Shown: positions 31,240 to 40,971, counted from the first letter of the stretch. The stretch: DNA of 42,152 bases from Aequorivita sp. (GCA_030690315.1 JAUYGY010000052.1:1-42152); one strand, 5' to 3'. Translations and numbers: made by a program. The notes: generated from the letters alone by a model not told the origin.

Positions 31240-32322
31240 ATGCCAGAACATCGTTTTATTGTCTGCAATTATTCCCACAATCTTACTTCCGGAGCTGTTT
31301 CCTGGCAATCGCCCAGCAACATTGCTTTGGTAAAATATTGGGGAAAGTATGGCGAGCAGTTGCCAATGAATGCTTCCATTAGTTTCACATTGAAAAATTG
31401 CAACACCAAAACGGTTCTCTCTTTCAAAAAAAAGAATACTGCGGGATTTGATTTTGAAGTTTTTCTCGATGGAAAAAGAGAGGAAAGCTTTGAACCCAAA
31501 ATCCAGAAATTCTTTGAACGAGTAGAAGTATATCTGCCATTTTTGAAGGAATTCAAATTCAAGATTGAAACTTCCAACAGTTTTCCGCACAGTAGCGGCA
31601 TCGCTTCCTCAGCCAGCGGGATGAGTGCTCTGGCGCTTTGTTTAATGGATATGGAACAGCAAATGCAACCCAACATTACGAACGAATATTTTATTGAAAA
31701 GGCTTCTTTTCTTGCACGTTTGGGTTCCGGCAGCGCATGCCGAAGTTTGGAAGGTCCGTTGATTGTTTGGGGCGAACACCCAGAAATTGAAGGAAGTAGT
31801 AATTACTTCGGCACAAAATATCCTTTTGCGGTTCATAAAAATTTTGAAAACTATCAAGATACCATACTGTTGGTTGATAAAGGCGAAAAGCAAGTGAGCA
31901 GTACCCTTGGTCACGACTTAATGGTGGATCATCCTTTTGCTGAACAGCGTTTTCGGCAGGCGAAGGATAATCTTTCAAAATTAATTCCGGTATTTAAAAA
32001 CGGCGATATTTCCGAATTTATTAAAATTGTTGAAAGCGAAGCATTATCCCTCCATGCAATGATGATGACCTCGATACCGTATTTCATTTTAATGAAACCA
32101 AACACGTTGGAAATTATCAACCACATTTGGAAATTCCGTGAAATATCGGGTAGCAATGTTTGCTTTACGTTAGATGCCGGAGCCAACGTTCACGTGCTTT
32201 ATCCTGAATCTGAAAAAGAAATAGTTTTACAATTTATAAATAACAAGCTTTCCCAATTTTGTAAAAACGGAGAATATATTGAAGATGAAGTTGGTTTGGG
32301 TGCTGAGGCAATTCTAAATTAA
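31240..32322 (+). CDS. mvaD: Diphosphomevalonate decarboxylase
   Basis: This protein of about 360 residues is the ATP-dependent enzyme that converts diphosphomevalonate to isopentenyl diphosphate. GHMP-kinase-fold marks are WQSPSNIALVKYWGKYGEQL at the N-terminus (the family signature), the phosphate loop PHSSGIASSASGMSALALC near residue 115, RLGSGSACRSLEGP near 160 and FTLDAGANVHVL near 310. It is cytoplasmic. The start is ATG at 31240; the in-frame TTG at 31219 lies inside the promoter element and is rejected. Together with the downstream kinase it supplies precursors to the UbiA-type enzyme at 36108. Confidence 0.88.
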   Translation: MPEHRFIVCNYSHNLTSGAVSWQSPSNIALVKYWGKYGEQLPMNASISFTLKNCNTKTVLSFKKKNTAGFDFEVFLDGKREESFEPKIQKFFERVEVYLPFLKEFKFKIETSNSFPHSSGIASSASGMSALALCLMDMEQQMQPNITNEYFIEKASFLARLGSGSACRSLEGPLIVWGEHPEIEGSSNYFGTKYPFAVHKNFENYQDTILLVDKGEKQVSSTLGHDLMVDHPFAEQRFRQAKDNLSKLIPVFKNGDISEFIKIVESEALSLHAMMMTSIPYFILMKPNTLEIINHIWKFREISGSNVCFTLDAGANVHVLYPESEKEIVLQFINNKLSQFCKNGEYIEDEVGLGAEAILN

Positions 32323-32462
32323 GACGCTGTGTGCCTAATTTATCGTGACATTAAAGTATGAATTAAGAGGTCAAAATAAAAACGGTGTTTAAAACAGAAC
32401 GTTAAAATTTCGTGATCTAAATTCTTCACAAAATTTTCTGAAACTACAACTCTTAAAATCAG

Positions 32463-32470
32463 TATCTTTG
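32463..32470 (+). promoter_or_regulatory. -7 promoter element of the GHMP kinase gene
   Basis: TATCTTTG is an exact TAnnTTTG match, 59 bases before the ATG at 32530. Confidence 0.55.
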
Positions 32471-32529
32471 TCGGCAGTATCGTTTTTAAAACCAAAAGAC
32501 TTACTTTTATATATAGAATTAAACAGCTT

Positions 32530-33468
32530 ATGCGCGGCCCCCTCTTCTACTCAAAAATTTTACTTTTCGGCGAATATGGAATTATAAAGGATTCCAAAGG
32601 ACTTTCCATACCGTATAATTTTTACAACGGAGCTTTAAAAATTGATGTCCACCACACCATTTCCACACACAAATCAAACGCTAGTCTGAAAAGATTTGTT
32701 GACTATTTGGAAAATCTTCAAACTGAAAATCCACAATTGGTTTCCTTTGATATGGATGCTTTAAAGAAGGATGTTGAAAATGGCTTGTATTTTGACAGCA
32801 GCATTCCGCAAGGTTATGGCGTTGGCAGCAGCGGAGCTTTGGTGGCGGCTGTTTATGACAAATACGCAAAAAATAAAATTACAGTTCTCGAAAATCTTAC
32901 ACGTGAAAAATTACTTTCGCTAAAGTCAATTTTTGCTGAAATGGAATCTTTTTTCCACGGAAAATCCTCAGGTCTCGATCCGCTGAATAGTTATTTGAGT
33001 CTGCCAATTTTAATCAATTCCAAAGACAATATTGAACCTGCCGGCATTCCTTCGCAAACCGAAAATGGAAAAGGTGCCGTATTTTTATTGGACAGTGGAA
33101 GCATTGGGGAAACCGCACCAATGGTTCAGATTTTTATGGAAAATATGAAACAGGAAGGTTTCCGGAATATGCTTAAGGATCAGTTCACGAAACATACGGA
33201 TGCCTGCGTAGAAGATTTTCTGCAAGGCGATATAAAATCACTTTTTGGGAATATTAAACAGCTTTCAAAAGTTGTTTTGGACAATTTTAAGCCGATGATT
33301 CCCGTGCAATTCCACAAACTTTGGAAGAAGGGAATTGACAGCAATGCGTATTACCTAAAACTTTGCGGTTCAGGCGGCGGAGGCTATATGCTTGGCTTCA
33401 CCGAAGATATTGATAAAGCGCGCAAAGCGTTGAAAGATTATAAACTGGAAGTGGTTTATAGTTTTTAG
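32530..33468 (+). CDS. GHMP kinase, probable mevalonate kinase
   Basis: This 312-residue protein has the GHMP kinase fold: ILLFGEYGIIKDSKGLSIPY near the start, the ATP phosphate loop PQGYGVGSSGALVAAVYD near residue 97, HGKSSGLDPLNSYLSLPI near 145 and LKLCGSGGGGYMLGF near 278. Its place after mvaD, as in other flavobacteria, points to mevalonate kinase, though other GHMP substrates (phosphomevalonate) cannot be excluded. It is cytoplasmic. It has its own -7 element, so it need not depend on the mvaD promoter. The missing phosphomevalonate kinase must be elsewhere or this enzyme must be bifunctional. Confidence 0.83.
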   Translation: MRGPLFYSKILLFGEYGIIKDSKGLSIPYNFYNGALKIDVHHTISTHKSNASLKRFVDYLENLQTENPQLVSFDMDALKKDVENGLYFDSSIPQGYGVGSSGALVAAVYDKYAKNKITVLENLTREKLLSLKSIFAEMESFFHGKSSGLDPLNSYLSLPILINSKDNIEPAGIPSQTENGKGAVFLLDSGSIGETAPMVQIFMENMKQEGFRNMLKDQFTKHTDACVEDFLQGDIKSLFGNIKQLSKVVLDNFKPMIPVQFHKLWKKGIDSNAYYLKLCGSGGGGYMLGFTEDIDKARKALKDYKLEVVYSF

Positions 33469-33599
33469 GGATTTCATAAAACATCATTCTTTATTTATTA
33501 CTCCAAATAAAAATGTTTTATTTGGAGATAATTAATTTTCTATTGGTAAATATTTATTTGGTATTTTGGCTCCTTTAGTTATTCATAAATTTTAATAAA

Positions 33600-36062
33600 A
33601 TGAAAATAAAATTATTTACAATATTATGCTCCTTATTCTTCATAAACACTTACGCACAAATCGATTTTGAAGAAAAGATTGTAATTGACAATCGAAATGC
33701 TACAAATAGTCCTCTTTCTGTATTTGCTGCAGATATTGATGGTGATGGCAATATTGATATGCTTTCTGCTTCAACAAATGACAATAAAATTGCTTGGTAT
33801 AAAAATTTAACTGGAAATGGAGATTTTGGAAACCAACAAGTAATTTCCACAGGAGCAATTGGCGCTAATACTGTATTTGCCGCAGATATTGATGGTGACG
33901 GAGATATAGATGTGCTTTCTGCATCTTATGGCGATAATAAAATTGCCTGGTACGAAAATTTAGATGGTCAAGGTTCTTTCGGCAGCCAAATAGTAATTTC
34001 TACCGAAGCAATTATAGCTCGTGCATTATTTGCTGCAGACATTGATGGTGATGGAGATATTGATGTTGTTTCAGGTTCTGGAGATTTTAATGAGGGAAAA
34101 GTGGTGTGGTATGAAAACACCGATGGTATTGGAAGCTTTGGAATAGAAAATATAATTAGCAACAATATTACTGGGATTGAGGCGGTTTTTGCAGCAGATA
34201 TGGATGGCGATGGCGATATGGATATTTTATCAGGCGCTGGAAGTAGTAGTCCTCTAGGATGGTATGAAAATTTAAACTCTCAAGGACAATTCGGACCACT
34301 ACAAACCATTGCAAATACGGGTTTTGAATATGATATTAATGCTGTAGATATTGATGGAGATGGTGATTTGGATGTTATTTCAAGCGGTGGAGATAAAGTT
34401 TCTTTTTATAAAAATATTGATGGTCAAGGAAATTTTGGCCCTAGACAAATTATTGTAGAAAATATTAATAATCTCTATTCGATCTTTCCCACTGATATCG
34501 ATGGTGACGGAGATATTGATGTCGTATCAGGATATTCTTCTGATTTGAATCCTGCAATTATTTGGAATGAAAATTTGGATGGACTGGGGAATTTTGGTCC
34601 ACCAAAAGATATAGATACAGAATCTTTAATTATTTATTCTCTATTTAGTGCCGATGTTGATAATGACGACGATTTCGATGTGCTATTTGCATCTGAAGAT
34701 AGAATTGGGTATTATGAGAATTTGGATGGAGTAGGTAATTTTGGACCACAGGAATTTTTTACTATCAATGTGGATAGTCCAAAGTATATAGACATAGCAG
34801 ATATAGATGGGGATGGTTACTTGGATGTGCTTTCTGCGTCCTATAATGATGGAGAAATAGCTTGGTATAAAAAAGGAACTGGAAATGGTGATTATGGCAT
34901 TCAAAGAACAATATCAAAGAAAAATTTTGGAGCAAGAAGTGTGCAGGGAGTTGATATAGATGATGATGGAGATATAGATGTTTTGTATTCAACTGATGCC
35001 TTTGTTGCTTGGCATGAAAACATAGATGGTAATGGAAATTTTAGTTTGAAAAACATTATATATGAAGATTTTCCAGATGGGATAAATGAGAGTCTCGCAA
35101 TTGATTTGGATGGTGATGGAGATTTGGATGTATTATCAATATCCTTCATGTCTTTTGAAATGTTTTGGCTTGAAAACTTGGATGGTACAGGTAATTTTGG
35201 ACAAAAGCAAATTATTGATAGTGATATTTTTATTGCTCCTATTTCAATAGATAGTGTTGATGTAAACAATGATGGAATGATGGATATTCTTTGTGCTTCT
35301 TTGAGCGAGGGGCAAGCTATTTGGTTCGAAAATTTAGGAGGGGGAGATTTTGGAGTTGCTCAAATTATTACTTCTAGTTTTAATAATAACATAGATTATA
35401 TTCAAGGAGCAGATTTTGATAATGATAATGATATTGATGTAATTATAACCAAAAGGCTTGAAAATACTATTGTTTGGTTTGAAAATTTGGATGGGGAAGG
35501 TAGTTTTGGTCCAGAGATGAATATAACATCAGACGTGATAAGACCAATGAATGCTTATTCAATAGATATAGATAATGATGGGGATCTTGATGTAGTATCT
35601 GCGTCATTTGATGATCAAAAAATTGCTTGGTATGAAAATCTTGATGGGTTGGGGAATTTTGGCTCACAAAACATTATAAAAAATGATGCAAATAGGCCGA
35701 TTTTTGTCTATGCAGATGATGTGGATGCGGATGGCGATACAGATGTTTTTGCAGTTTTAGAAGGGTCGAGTGAAATATTGTGGTTCAGAAACTCGCTGAT
35801 AATGGGAATAGGAGAAAATGCTACCCTTAACTTTTCCCTTTATCCAAACCCCTCATCTGATTATATAAATATAGTAGTTCAAAACCAATTAGAAAGTATT
35901 GAGGTTTATAATAATTTAGGTCAATTGATTATTAAAAAATCCAAAAATCTAGAAGGAAATAAATCAAAATTAGAAATTACAAATCTAAATGCTGGATTGT
36001 ATTTTATTAAAGTAAAAACAGGAGATGGGGAATTAGGGGTAAGACGATTTCTTAAAAAGTAG
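33600..36062 (+). CDS. Giant secreted VCBS/FG-GAP repeat protein with type IX sorting domain
   Basis: This 820-residue protein has a signal peptide (FTILCSLFFINTYAQ) and then about twelve repeats of 55-60 residues. Each has a calcium-binding loop of the type DIDGDGDIDVLSAS followed by a strand such as WYENLDGQGSFG; these are VCBS/FG-GAP blades that form a beta-propeller. The C-terminal 75 residues are a type A sorting domain (FSLYPNPSSDYINIVVQ, LNAGLYFIKVKTGDG, LGVRRFLKK). So it is a surface or released adhesin-like protein, probably calcium-dependent. It is more AT-rich than its neighbours and lies inside the mevalonate/UbiA cluster, so it is probably a later insertion. Confidence 0.88.
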   Translation: MKIKLFTILCSLFFINTYAQIDFEEKIVIDNRNATNSPLSVFAADIDGDGNIDMLSASTNDNKIAWYKNLTGNGDFGNQQVISTGAIGANTVFAADIDGDGDIDVLSASYGDNKIAWYENLDGQGSFGSQIVISTEAIIARALFAADIDGDGDIDVVSGSGDFNEGKVVWYENTDGIGSFGIENIISNNITGIEAVFAADMDGDGDMDILSGAGSSSPLGWYENLNSQGQFGPLQTIANTGFEYDINAVDIDGDGDLDVISSGGDKVSFYKNIDGQGNFGPRQIIVENINNLYSIFPTDIDGDGDIDVVSGYSSDLNPAIIWNENLDGLGNFGPPKDIDTESLIIYSLFSADVDNDDDFDVLFASEDRIGYYENLDGVGNFGPQEFFTINVDSPKYIDIADIDGDGYLDVLSASYNDGEIAWYKKGTGNGDYGIQRTISKKNFGARSVQGVDIDDDGDIDVLYSTDAFVAWHENIDGNGNFSLKNIIYEDFPDGINESLAIDLDGDGDLDVLSISFMSFEMFWLENLDGTGNFGQKQIIDSDIFIAPISIDSVDVNNDGMMDILCASLSEGQAIWFENLGGGDFGVAQIITSSFNNNIDYIQGADFDNDNDIDVIITKRLENTIVWFENLDGEGSFGPEMNITSDVIRPMNAYSIDIDNDGDLDVVSASFDDQKIAWYENLDGLGNFGSQNIIKNDANRPIFVYADDVDADGDTDVFAVLEGSSEILWFRNSLIMGIGENATLNFSLYPNPSSDYINIVVQNQLESIEVYNNLGQLIIKKSKNLEGNKSKLEITNLNAGLYFIKVKTGDGELGVRRFLKK

Positions 36063-36107
36063 TTTGCTAATTTTATTTTTTCGATAGATAATATTATAAA
36101 TTATAAA

Positions 36108-37019
36108 ATGTTCAACAGAAAACAAAAACTCTTCCTATTAAAGTTTTTCAGCCTGTTTTCTGTGGTTCGCGGCTATAATATTCTAATTATTGTAATTGCC
36201 CAATACCTTACCAGCATTTATATTTTGGCGCCAAACTTACCCGTTCGCGAGGTTTTGTTTGATATTAATTTGCTGATGTTGGTGCTCGCTTCATCTTCCG
36301 CAATTGCAAGCGGCTACATAATAAATAGTTTTTACGACAGTGAAAAAGATTTAATAAACAGGCCGAGAAAAACAATGTTAGACAAGCTGGTAAGCCAGCG
36401 AACAAAGCTCTCGGCTTATTTTGTGTTGAACTTTTTGTCGGTCATTTTTGCGAGCTATGTTTCATTTAGAGCCGTGCTGTTTTTCTCTATTTATATATTT
36501 TTCCTTTGGTTCTATTCACATAAACTTAAAAAATATCCTTTCATAGGTAACATAACTGCTGCCATTCTCGCGGTTGTTCCTTTTTTTGCAATTTTCGTGC
36601 ATTACAGAAATTTTGATGTCATCATTTTTGTACACGCCACTTTTCTGTTTTTACTGATTTCCATGCGCGAATTGGTAAAAGACCTCGAAAATATTAAAGG
36701 CGATTTAACCCACGGTTACAATACAATTCCCGTGGTTTATGGCGAAAAAATGTCAAAAAGAATGCTTACTGTTTTGAGTGTTTTGACCTTGGTGCCAACC
36801 ATTTTACTCATCACAAAATTTAAGGAAGAAATAGGGTATATGGATTACTATTTTTACACAAGCATTGCAGGATTGGCTGTGTTTCTAGCGGTTTTGTGGA
36901 ATTCAAAAAACAAAATACACTATTTGGTTTTACACAATATTCTAAAATTTGCCATCGTTCTTGGCGTTTTCAGTATTGTGCTAATACACTTAAATTTACT
37001 GCTCAATCGTTTTTTTTAA
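36108..37019 (+). CDS. UbiA-family prenyltransferase, probable GGGP geranylgeranyltransferase
   Basis: This 303-residue membrane protein has about eight membrane segments and the two Asp-rich UbiA motifs: NSFYDSEKDLINRPRK near residue 75 (NxxxDxxxD) and DLENIKGDLTHGYNTIP near residue 190 (DxxxxKGD). In flavobacteria, relatives beside mvaD and a GHMP kinase are annotated as geranylgeranylglycerol-phosphate geranylgeranyltransferase, an enzyme of ether-lipid synthesis otherwise archaeal. The assignment comes from that context. Other UbiA roles, for example quinone synthesis, remain possible. A partner synthase for the first ether bond is not in the window. Confidence 0.75.
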   Translation: MFNRKQKLFLLKFFSLFSVVRGYNILIIVIAQYLTSIYILAPNLPVREVLFDINLLMLVLASSSAIASGYIINSFYDSEKDLINRPRKTMLDKLVSQRTKLSAYFVLNFLSVIFASYVSFRAVLFFSIYIFFLWFYSHKLKKYPFIGNITAAILAVVPFFAIFVHYRNFDVIIFVHATFLFLLISMRELVKDLENIKGDLTHGYNTIPVVYGEKMSKRMLTVLSVLTLVPTILLITKFKEEIGYMDYYFYTSIAGLAVFLAVLWNSKNKIHYLVLHNILKFAIVLGVFSIVLIHLNLLLNRFF

Positions 37020-37024
37020 AACCA

Positions 37025-37570
37025 TTATCCTTTTAGGTTTTTCAATTTCACGAAAAGATCCCAAACCACAACGCCAACGCTTACGGAAATGTTTAATGAA
37101 TGTTTGGTGCCAAACTGCGGAATTTCAATCACAACATCGCTAGCGGTAACTACTTTTTGCTGCACGCCTTTCACTTCGTTTCCAAAAATCACTGCATAAG
37201 CCATCTCTTTTTGAACTGAAAAATCGTTGAGGTTCACCGCAAGTTCTGCCTGCTCGATAGATGCTACAAAAACCCCTTCGCTTTGCAGTTTAGCCACAAC
37301 ATCCATAATGTTTTCAGCATATTCCCATTCCACGCTATCCTGCGCGCCTAACGCCGTTTTTTGGATGTCTTTGTGCGGCGGCTTTGCAGTAATTCCACAG
37401 AGATAGATTTTCTTCACCAAAAAAGCATCCGCAGTGCGGAAAACCGAGCCTATATTGTTTAAACTTCTGATGTTGTCAAGAATAATTATAAGCGGCGTTT
37501 TTTCCGAAGCTTTGTATTCTTCTGTATTTATACGGTCCAGTTCGCTGTTTTTTAGTTTTCGGTATTTCAT
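37025..37570 (-). CDS. TrmH/SpoU-family RNA 2'-O-methyltransferase
   Basis: This 181-residue protein has the SPOUT/SpoU pattern. LIIILDNIRSLNNIGSVFRTADAF is motif 1 with the catalytic Asn-Arg. VIFGNEVKGVQQKVV is motif 2, and VIEIPQFGTKHSLNISVSVGVVVWDL is motif 3, which forms the trefoil knot. It methylates a ribose in tRNA or rRNA; the target is unknown. The start at 37570 is preferred over an upstream ATG since motif 1 then has the usual spacing and the -7 element (37577-37584) lies only six bases upstream, giving an almost leaderless transcript. It is divergent from mutS and convergent with the UbiA gene. Confidence 0.85.
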   Translation of the reverse strand: MKYRKLKNSELDRINTEEYKASEKTPLIIILDNIRSLNNIGSVFRTADAFLVKKIYLCGITAKPPHKDIQKTALGAQDSVEWEYAENIMDVVAKLQSEGVFVASIEQAELAVNLNDFSVQKEMAYAVIFGNEVKGVQQKVVTASDVVIEIPQFGTKHSLNISVSVGVVVWDLFVKLKNLKG

Positions 37571-37576
37571 AGGAGG

Positions 37577-37584
37577 CAAAGTTA
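37577..37584 (-). promoter_or_regulatory. -7 promoter element of the TrmH-family gene
   Basis: On the minus strand TAACTTTG, an exact match, ends only six bases before the ATG at 37570. The transcript would start at or next to the start codon. Confidence 0.5.
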
Positions 37585-37703
37585 TAGGTAAATATGGTAA
37601 GGATGAAAGGGAATTGTTGATAAAACCCAATAATTCACATTCACTTCATTTTAAAGAAAACAGCATTTTGGTTACATTTATCGATTAAAGAATTTTTTGA
37701 ACT

Positions 37704-40319
37704 ATGGCGACGAAGGAAACCCCGTTAATGAAACAGTACAACACGATTAAAGCCAAGTATCCCGATGCTTTGCTGCTGTTTCGAGTGGGCGATTTTTACG
37801 AAACTTTCGGGGAAGATGCCATTCGTGCCGCCGGAATTTTGAACATCACGCTTACCGCCCGAAATAACGGCGGCGATAATGTGGAACTTGCCGGATTTCC
37901 GCACCATTCCCTAAATACTTATTTGCCGAAATTGGTTATGGCGGGTTGCCGCGTTGCTATTTGCGATCAACTGGAAGACCCTAAATTGACCAAAACTATC
38001 GTAAAACGTGGCGTTACGGAATTGATTACGCCCGGTGTTGCTTTTAACGATGATATTCTAAAATCGAAATCGAATAATTTTTTGGCAGCGGTACATTTTG
38101 GGGTAAAAAACGTGGGCGTTTCTTTTTTGGATGTTTCCACGGGCGAGTTTTTGGTTTCGGAAGGCTCTGCGGAATACATTGACAAACTGCTTCAAAATTT
38201 TAATCCGTCGGAAGTGCTTTTTTCAAAACAAAAACGAAAGTTTTTTTCTGAAACCTTCGGCAATAATTTTCACGTTTTCCATTTGGAAGACTGGATTTTT
38301 CAAAGCGATTATGCTTTTGAAACGCTTACGAAACATTTCGACACAAAAAACTTGAAAGGTTTTGGCGTAGGTCATTTGGAAGAGGGCATTATTGCTGCCG
38401 GCGCCGCGCTTCATTATTTAAGTGAAACCCGACATACAAAACTTCAACATATTTCGCGTTTGTCGCGCATTGCCGAAGACGAATATGTTTGGATGGACCG
38501 ATTCACCATCCGTAATTTGGAACTTTATCATTCCAATCAGCAAAACGCGGTTACGCTTTTGGATGTTATTGACAAAACCATTTCGCCAATGGGCGGCAGG
38601 CTTTTGAAACGTTGGATGGCGCTTCCGCTAAAGAATGCTGAAAAAATTGTACGCCGGCACGAAGTTGTTAGTTTTTTGCTCGATAACCTCGTTACTTTAG
38701 AAAAAACGCAACAATACACCAAACGCATTGGCGATTTGGAGCGATTGATTTCAAAAGTGGCCACGGGAAAAGTGAATCCGCGCGAGGTTATTCAACTTAA
38801 AAATTCGTTGGAAGCCGTGGTTCCCATAAAAGCTTTGGCATTAAATTCCAAAAACGAATCGCTAAAAATTATTGGGGAACAATTGCACGATTGCGAATTG
38901 CTTCGGAACAAAATAAAGGAAACGCTTTTTGAGGAAGCGCCCGTAAATATTCTGAAAGGAAATTCAATTGCTGAAGGTTTTTCAGAAACATTGGATGAGC
39001 TTCGGAATATTTCAGCAAACGGGAAGGGATATTTGGATGAAATGCTTGCGCGCGAAACAAAACGTACTGGGATTACTTCACTAAAAATAGATTCCAACAA
39101 CGTTTTTGGTTATTATATAGAAGTTCGAAACACCCATAAAGACAAGGTTCCGCAGGAATGGATTCGGAAGCAAACCCTTGTGAGTGCTGAGCGTTATATT
39201 ACTGAAGAATTAAAAGAATACGAAACCAAAATTCTCGGTGCCGAAGAGAAAATTCTTGCCCTGGAGCAGGAAATTTTTTCGAAATTGGTAGAATGGATGC
39301 TTCAGTTTATTGCACCGGTGCAACAAAATGCAGCTTTGATTGCGCAAATGGATTGTCTTTGCTCTTTCGCAACACAGGCCAAAGAGGCAAATTACACACG
39401 CCCGCTTTTAGATGAAACTTTTGATTTGGATATAAAGGAAGGTCGCCATCCGGTGATTGAAAAGCAACTTCCGCCAGACGCGCCCTATATTGCGAATGAC
39501 GTTTTTCTTGATCGTGAAAATCAGCAAATAATAATGATTACTGGGCCAAACATGAGCGGTAAATCGGCTATTCTTCGGCAAACAGCTCTGATTGTTTTGT
39601 TGGCGCAAATGGGAAGTTTTGTGCCAGCTTCTGCTGTGCGAATGGGTTGTGTTGATAAAATTTTTACAAGAGTTGGTGCAAGCGATAATATTTCAATGGG
39701 CGAATCTACATTTATGGTAGAGATGAACGAAACGGCTAGTATCTTGAATAATCTTTCGGAAAGGAGCTTGATTCTTTTGGATGAAATTGGTCGTGGAACC
39801 AGCACTTACGATGGAATTTCAATAGCGTGGGCAATTAGCGAATATCTGCATGAGCATCCTTCGCACGGAAAAACGCTTTTTGCTACCCATTATCACGAAT
39901 TGAACGAAATGACAGAAACATTTTCCCGAATCAAAAATTATAATGTTTCCGTGAAAGAGTTAAAAGACAATGTGCTATTTCTCCGAAAATTGGTTCCCGG
40001 CGGAAGCCATCACAGTTTCGGGATTCACGTTGCAAAAATGGCCGGAATGCCTCAAGCGGTGCTTCAAAGGGCAAATAAAATCCTGAAAAGGCTCGAAAAA
40101 AGTCACGCTTCCGAAGAATTGACCGAAAAAATGAAAGCGGTTTCCAAAGAAGAAATACAACTCAGCTTTTTTAAATTGGACGATCCTTTATTAGAACAAC
40201 TGCGCGAAGAGATATTAGATATTGATATTGATACACTTACGCCTGTAGAAGCCTTGATGAAACTGAACGAGATACGGCGCATGTTACAACGAAGTGCATC
40301 GGTAAAATTTAAAAAGTAA
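37704..40319 (+). CDS. mutS: DNA mismatch repair protein MutS
   Basis: This 871-residue protein is full-length MutS. The mismatch-recognition domain has [16 protein letters not shown] with the Phe-x-Glu motif, followed by ILNITLTAR. The lever/clamp region includes [13 protein letters not shown]. The ATPase carries Walker [19 protein letters not shown] near residue 613, [17 protein letters not shown] (signature), Walker [17 protein letters not shown] and [12 protein letters not shown]. It recognises mismatches and recruits MutL. The C-terminal end ([21 protein letters not shown]) is the dimer/tetramer tail typical of the family. A weak -7-like element TACATTTA is at 37673-37680. Confidence 0.95.
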   Translation: MATKETPLMKQYNTIKAKYPDALLLFRVGDFYETFGEDAIRAAGILNITLTARNNGGDNVELAGFPHHSLNTYLPKLVMAGCRVAICDQLEDPKLTKTIVKRGVTELITPGVAFNDDILKSKSNNFLAAVHFGVKNVGVSFLDVSTGEFLVSEGSAEYIDKLLQNFNPSEVLFSKQKRKFFSETFGNNFHVFHLEDWIFQSDYAFETLTKHFDTKNLKGFGVGHLEEGIIAAGAALHYLSETRHTKLQHISRLSRIAEDEYVWMDRFTIRNLELYHSNQQNAVTLLDVIDKTISPMGGRLLKRWMALPLKNAEKIVRRHEVVSFLLDNLVTLEKTQQYTKRIGDLERLISKVATGKVNPREVIQLKNSLEAVVPIKALALNSKNESLKIIGEQLHDCELLRNKIKETLFEEAPVNILKGNSIAEGFSETLDELRNISANGKGYLDEMLARETKRTGITSLKIDSNNVFGYYIEVRNTHKDKVPQEWIRKQTLVSAERYITEELKEYETKILGAEEKILALEQEIFSKLVEWMLQFIAPVQQNAALIAQMDCLCSFATQAKEANYTRPLLDETFDLDIKEGRHPVIEKQLPPDAPYIANDVFLDRENQQIIMITGPNMSGKSAILRQTALIVLLAQMGSFVPASAVRMGCVDKIFTRVGASDNISMGESTFMVEMNETASILNNLSERSLILLDEIGRGTSTYDGISIAWAISEYLHEHPSHGKTLFATHYHELNEMTETFSRIKNYNVSVKELKDNVLFLRKLVPGGSHHSFGIHVAKMAGMPQAVLQRANKILKRLEKSHASEELTEKMKAVSKEEIQLSFFKLDDPLLEQLREEILDIDIDTLTPVEALMKLNEIRRMLQRSASVKFKK

Positions 40320-40414
40320 AATTCGGTAATAATTTATCGAAAAAGACTTTGCTTTTGAAGTAAAATTTTTAAATTTGCTCCCGCTTTCAATAGGAAGCAA
40401 CGTTCATATATTAT

Positions 40415-40632
40415 CCTTCGAGTAGCTCATTAGTTTGAGCGCCATCCGCCCGAGGCGGATAGAGTTCTCGGGTTACATTGAAATAATGCGAAAATTGTTC
40501 ATTAGTTTGAGTGCCATCCGCCTGAGGCGGATAGAGTTCTCGGGGTTCTATTGAAATAATGCGAAAATAACTCATTAGTTTGAGTGCCATCCGCCTGAGG
40601 CGGATAGAGTTCTCGGGTTCTATTGAAATAAT
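40415..40632 (+). repeat. Three tRNA-like tandem repeats upstream of tRNA-Gly
   Basis: There are three units of 72-73 bases. The second and third start at 40488 and 40561 with GCGAAAAT, identical to the first eight bases of tRNA-Gly at 40633; the first lacks this start but keeps TAGCTCA. Each unit has a D-arm-like CTCATTAGTTTGAG-type segment, a 7-bp hairpin ATCCGCC-TGA-GGCGGAT (first unit: loop CGA) in the place of the anticodon arm, and CTCGGGTTC in the place of the T-arm. The 3' acceptor half is lost (TATTGAAATAAT). They are not functional tRNAs, but their spacing and 5' half follow the tRNA. Confidence 0.75.
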
Positions 40633-40705
40633 GCGAAAATAGCTCAGTTGGTAGAGCGCCACCTTGCCAAGGTGGAGGTCGCGGGTTCGAATCCCGTTTT
40701 TCGCT
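40633..40705 (+). tRNA. tRNA-Gly(GCC)
   Basis: This 73-nt cloverleaf has acceptor GCGAAAA/TTTTCGC, D-stem GCTC/GAGC, anticodon stem CCACC/GGTGG with loop TTGCCAA (anticodon GCC), T-stem GCGGG/CCCGT with loop TTCGAAT, and discriminator T. CCA is not encoded. A terminator follows at 40714. Confidence 0.95.
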
Positions 40706-40713
40706 CGACCAAG

Positions 40714-40739
40714 ATGCCGATGCAATTCGGCATTTTTTG
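40714..40739 (+). terminator. Terminator after tRNA-Gly
   Basis: ATGCCGA (40714-40720) and TCGGCAT (40727-40733) with a six-base loop, then a T-run. Confidence 0.88.
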
Positions 40740-40772
40740 TTAAGTCCCGGTTGCATCTGGCAGCCGAATCAA

Positions 40773-40856
40773 GCTGATGTGGTGGAATTGGTAGACACGC
40801 CGGACTTAAAATCCTGTGACCATTAGGTCGTGCGGGTTCAAGTCCCGCCATCAGTA
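40773..40856 (+). tRNA. tRNA-Leu(UAA)
   Basis: This 84-nt class II tRNA has acceptor GCTGATG/CATCAGT (last pair G-T), the D-region GGTGGAATTGGTAGACACG and anticodon loop CTTAAAA (anticodon TAA). The long variable arm and T-arm GCGGG/CCCGC with loop TTCAAGT follow. The anticodon stem CCGGA/TCCTG has one C-T mismatch. CCA is not encoded. Confidence 0.93.
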
Positions 40857-40862
40857 CTAAAG

Positions 40863-40906
40863 AAATCCGTGATTCCTTATTTAAAAGGCTCTCACGGATT
40901 TTTTGT
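40863..40906 (+). terminator. Terminator after tRNA-Leu
   Basis: AAATCCGTGA (40863-40872) pairs with TCACGGATTT (40892-40901), followed by T residues. Confidence 0.85.
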
Positions 40907-40912
40907 TTCCAT

Positions 40913-40933
40913 TTTAGTCAACTATTAGTCAAC
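40913..40933. repeat. Short direct repeat TTAGTCAAC downstream of tRNA-Leu
   Basis: TTAGTCAAC appears twice, 11 bases apart, just after the tRNA-Leu terminator. Short direct repeats next to a tRNA 3' end can be arm-type sites of tyrosine recombinases, but no integrase is in the window. This is a weak indication only. Confidence 0.3.
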
Positions 40934-40971
40934 ATCTGAAAAATACTTGGCGCTTTGGGAAATCGATTGAT

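Noticed and set aside
40411..40851. A 146-codon minus-strand frame across the tRNA genes
   Set aside because: It is antisense to tRNA-Gly, tRNA-Leu and the tRNA-like repeats; its start (MAGLEPARPNGH) is the well-known spurious product of tRNA complements.
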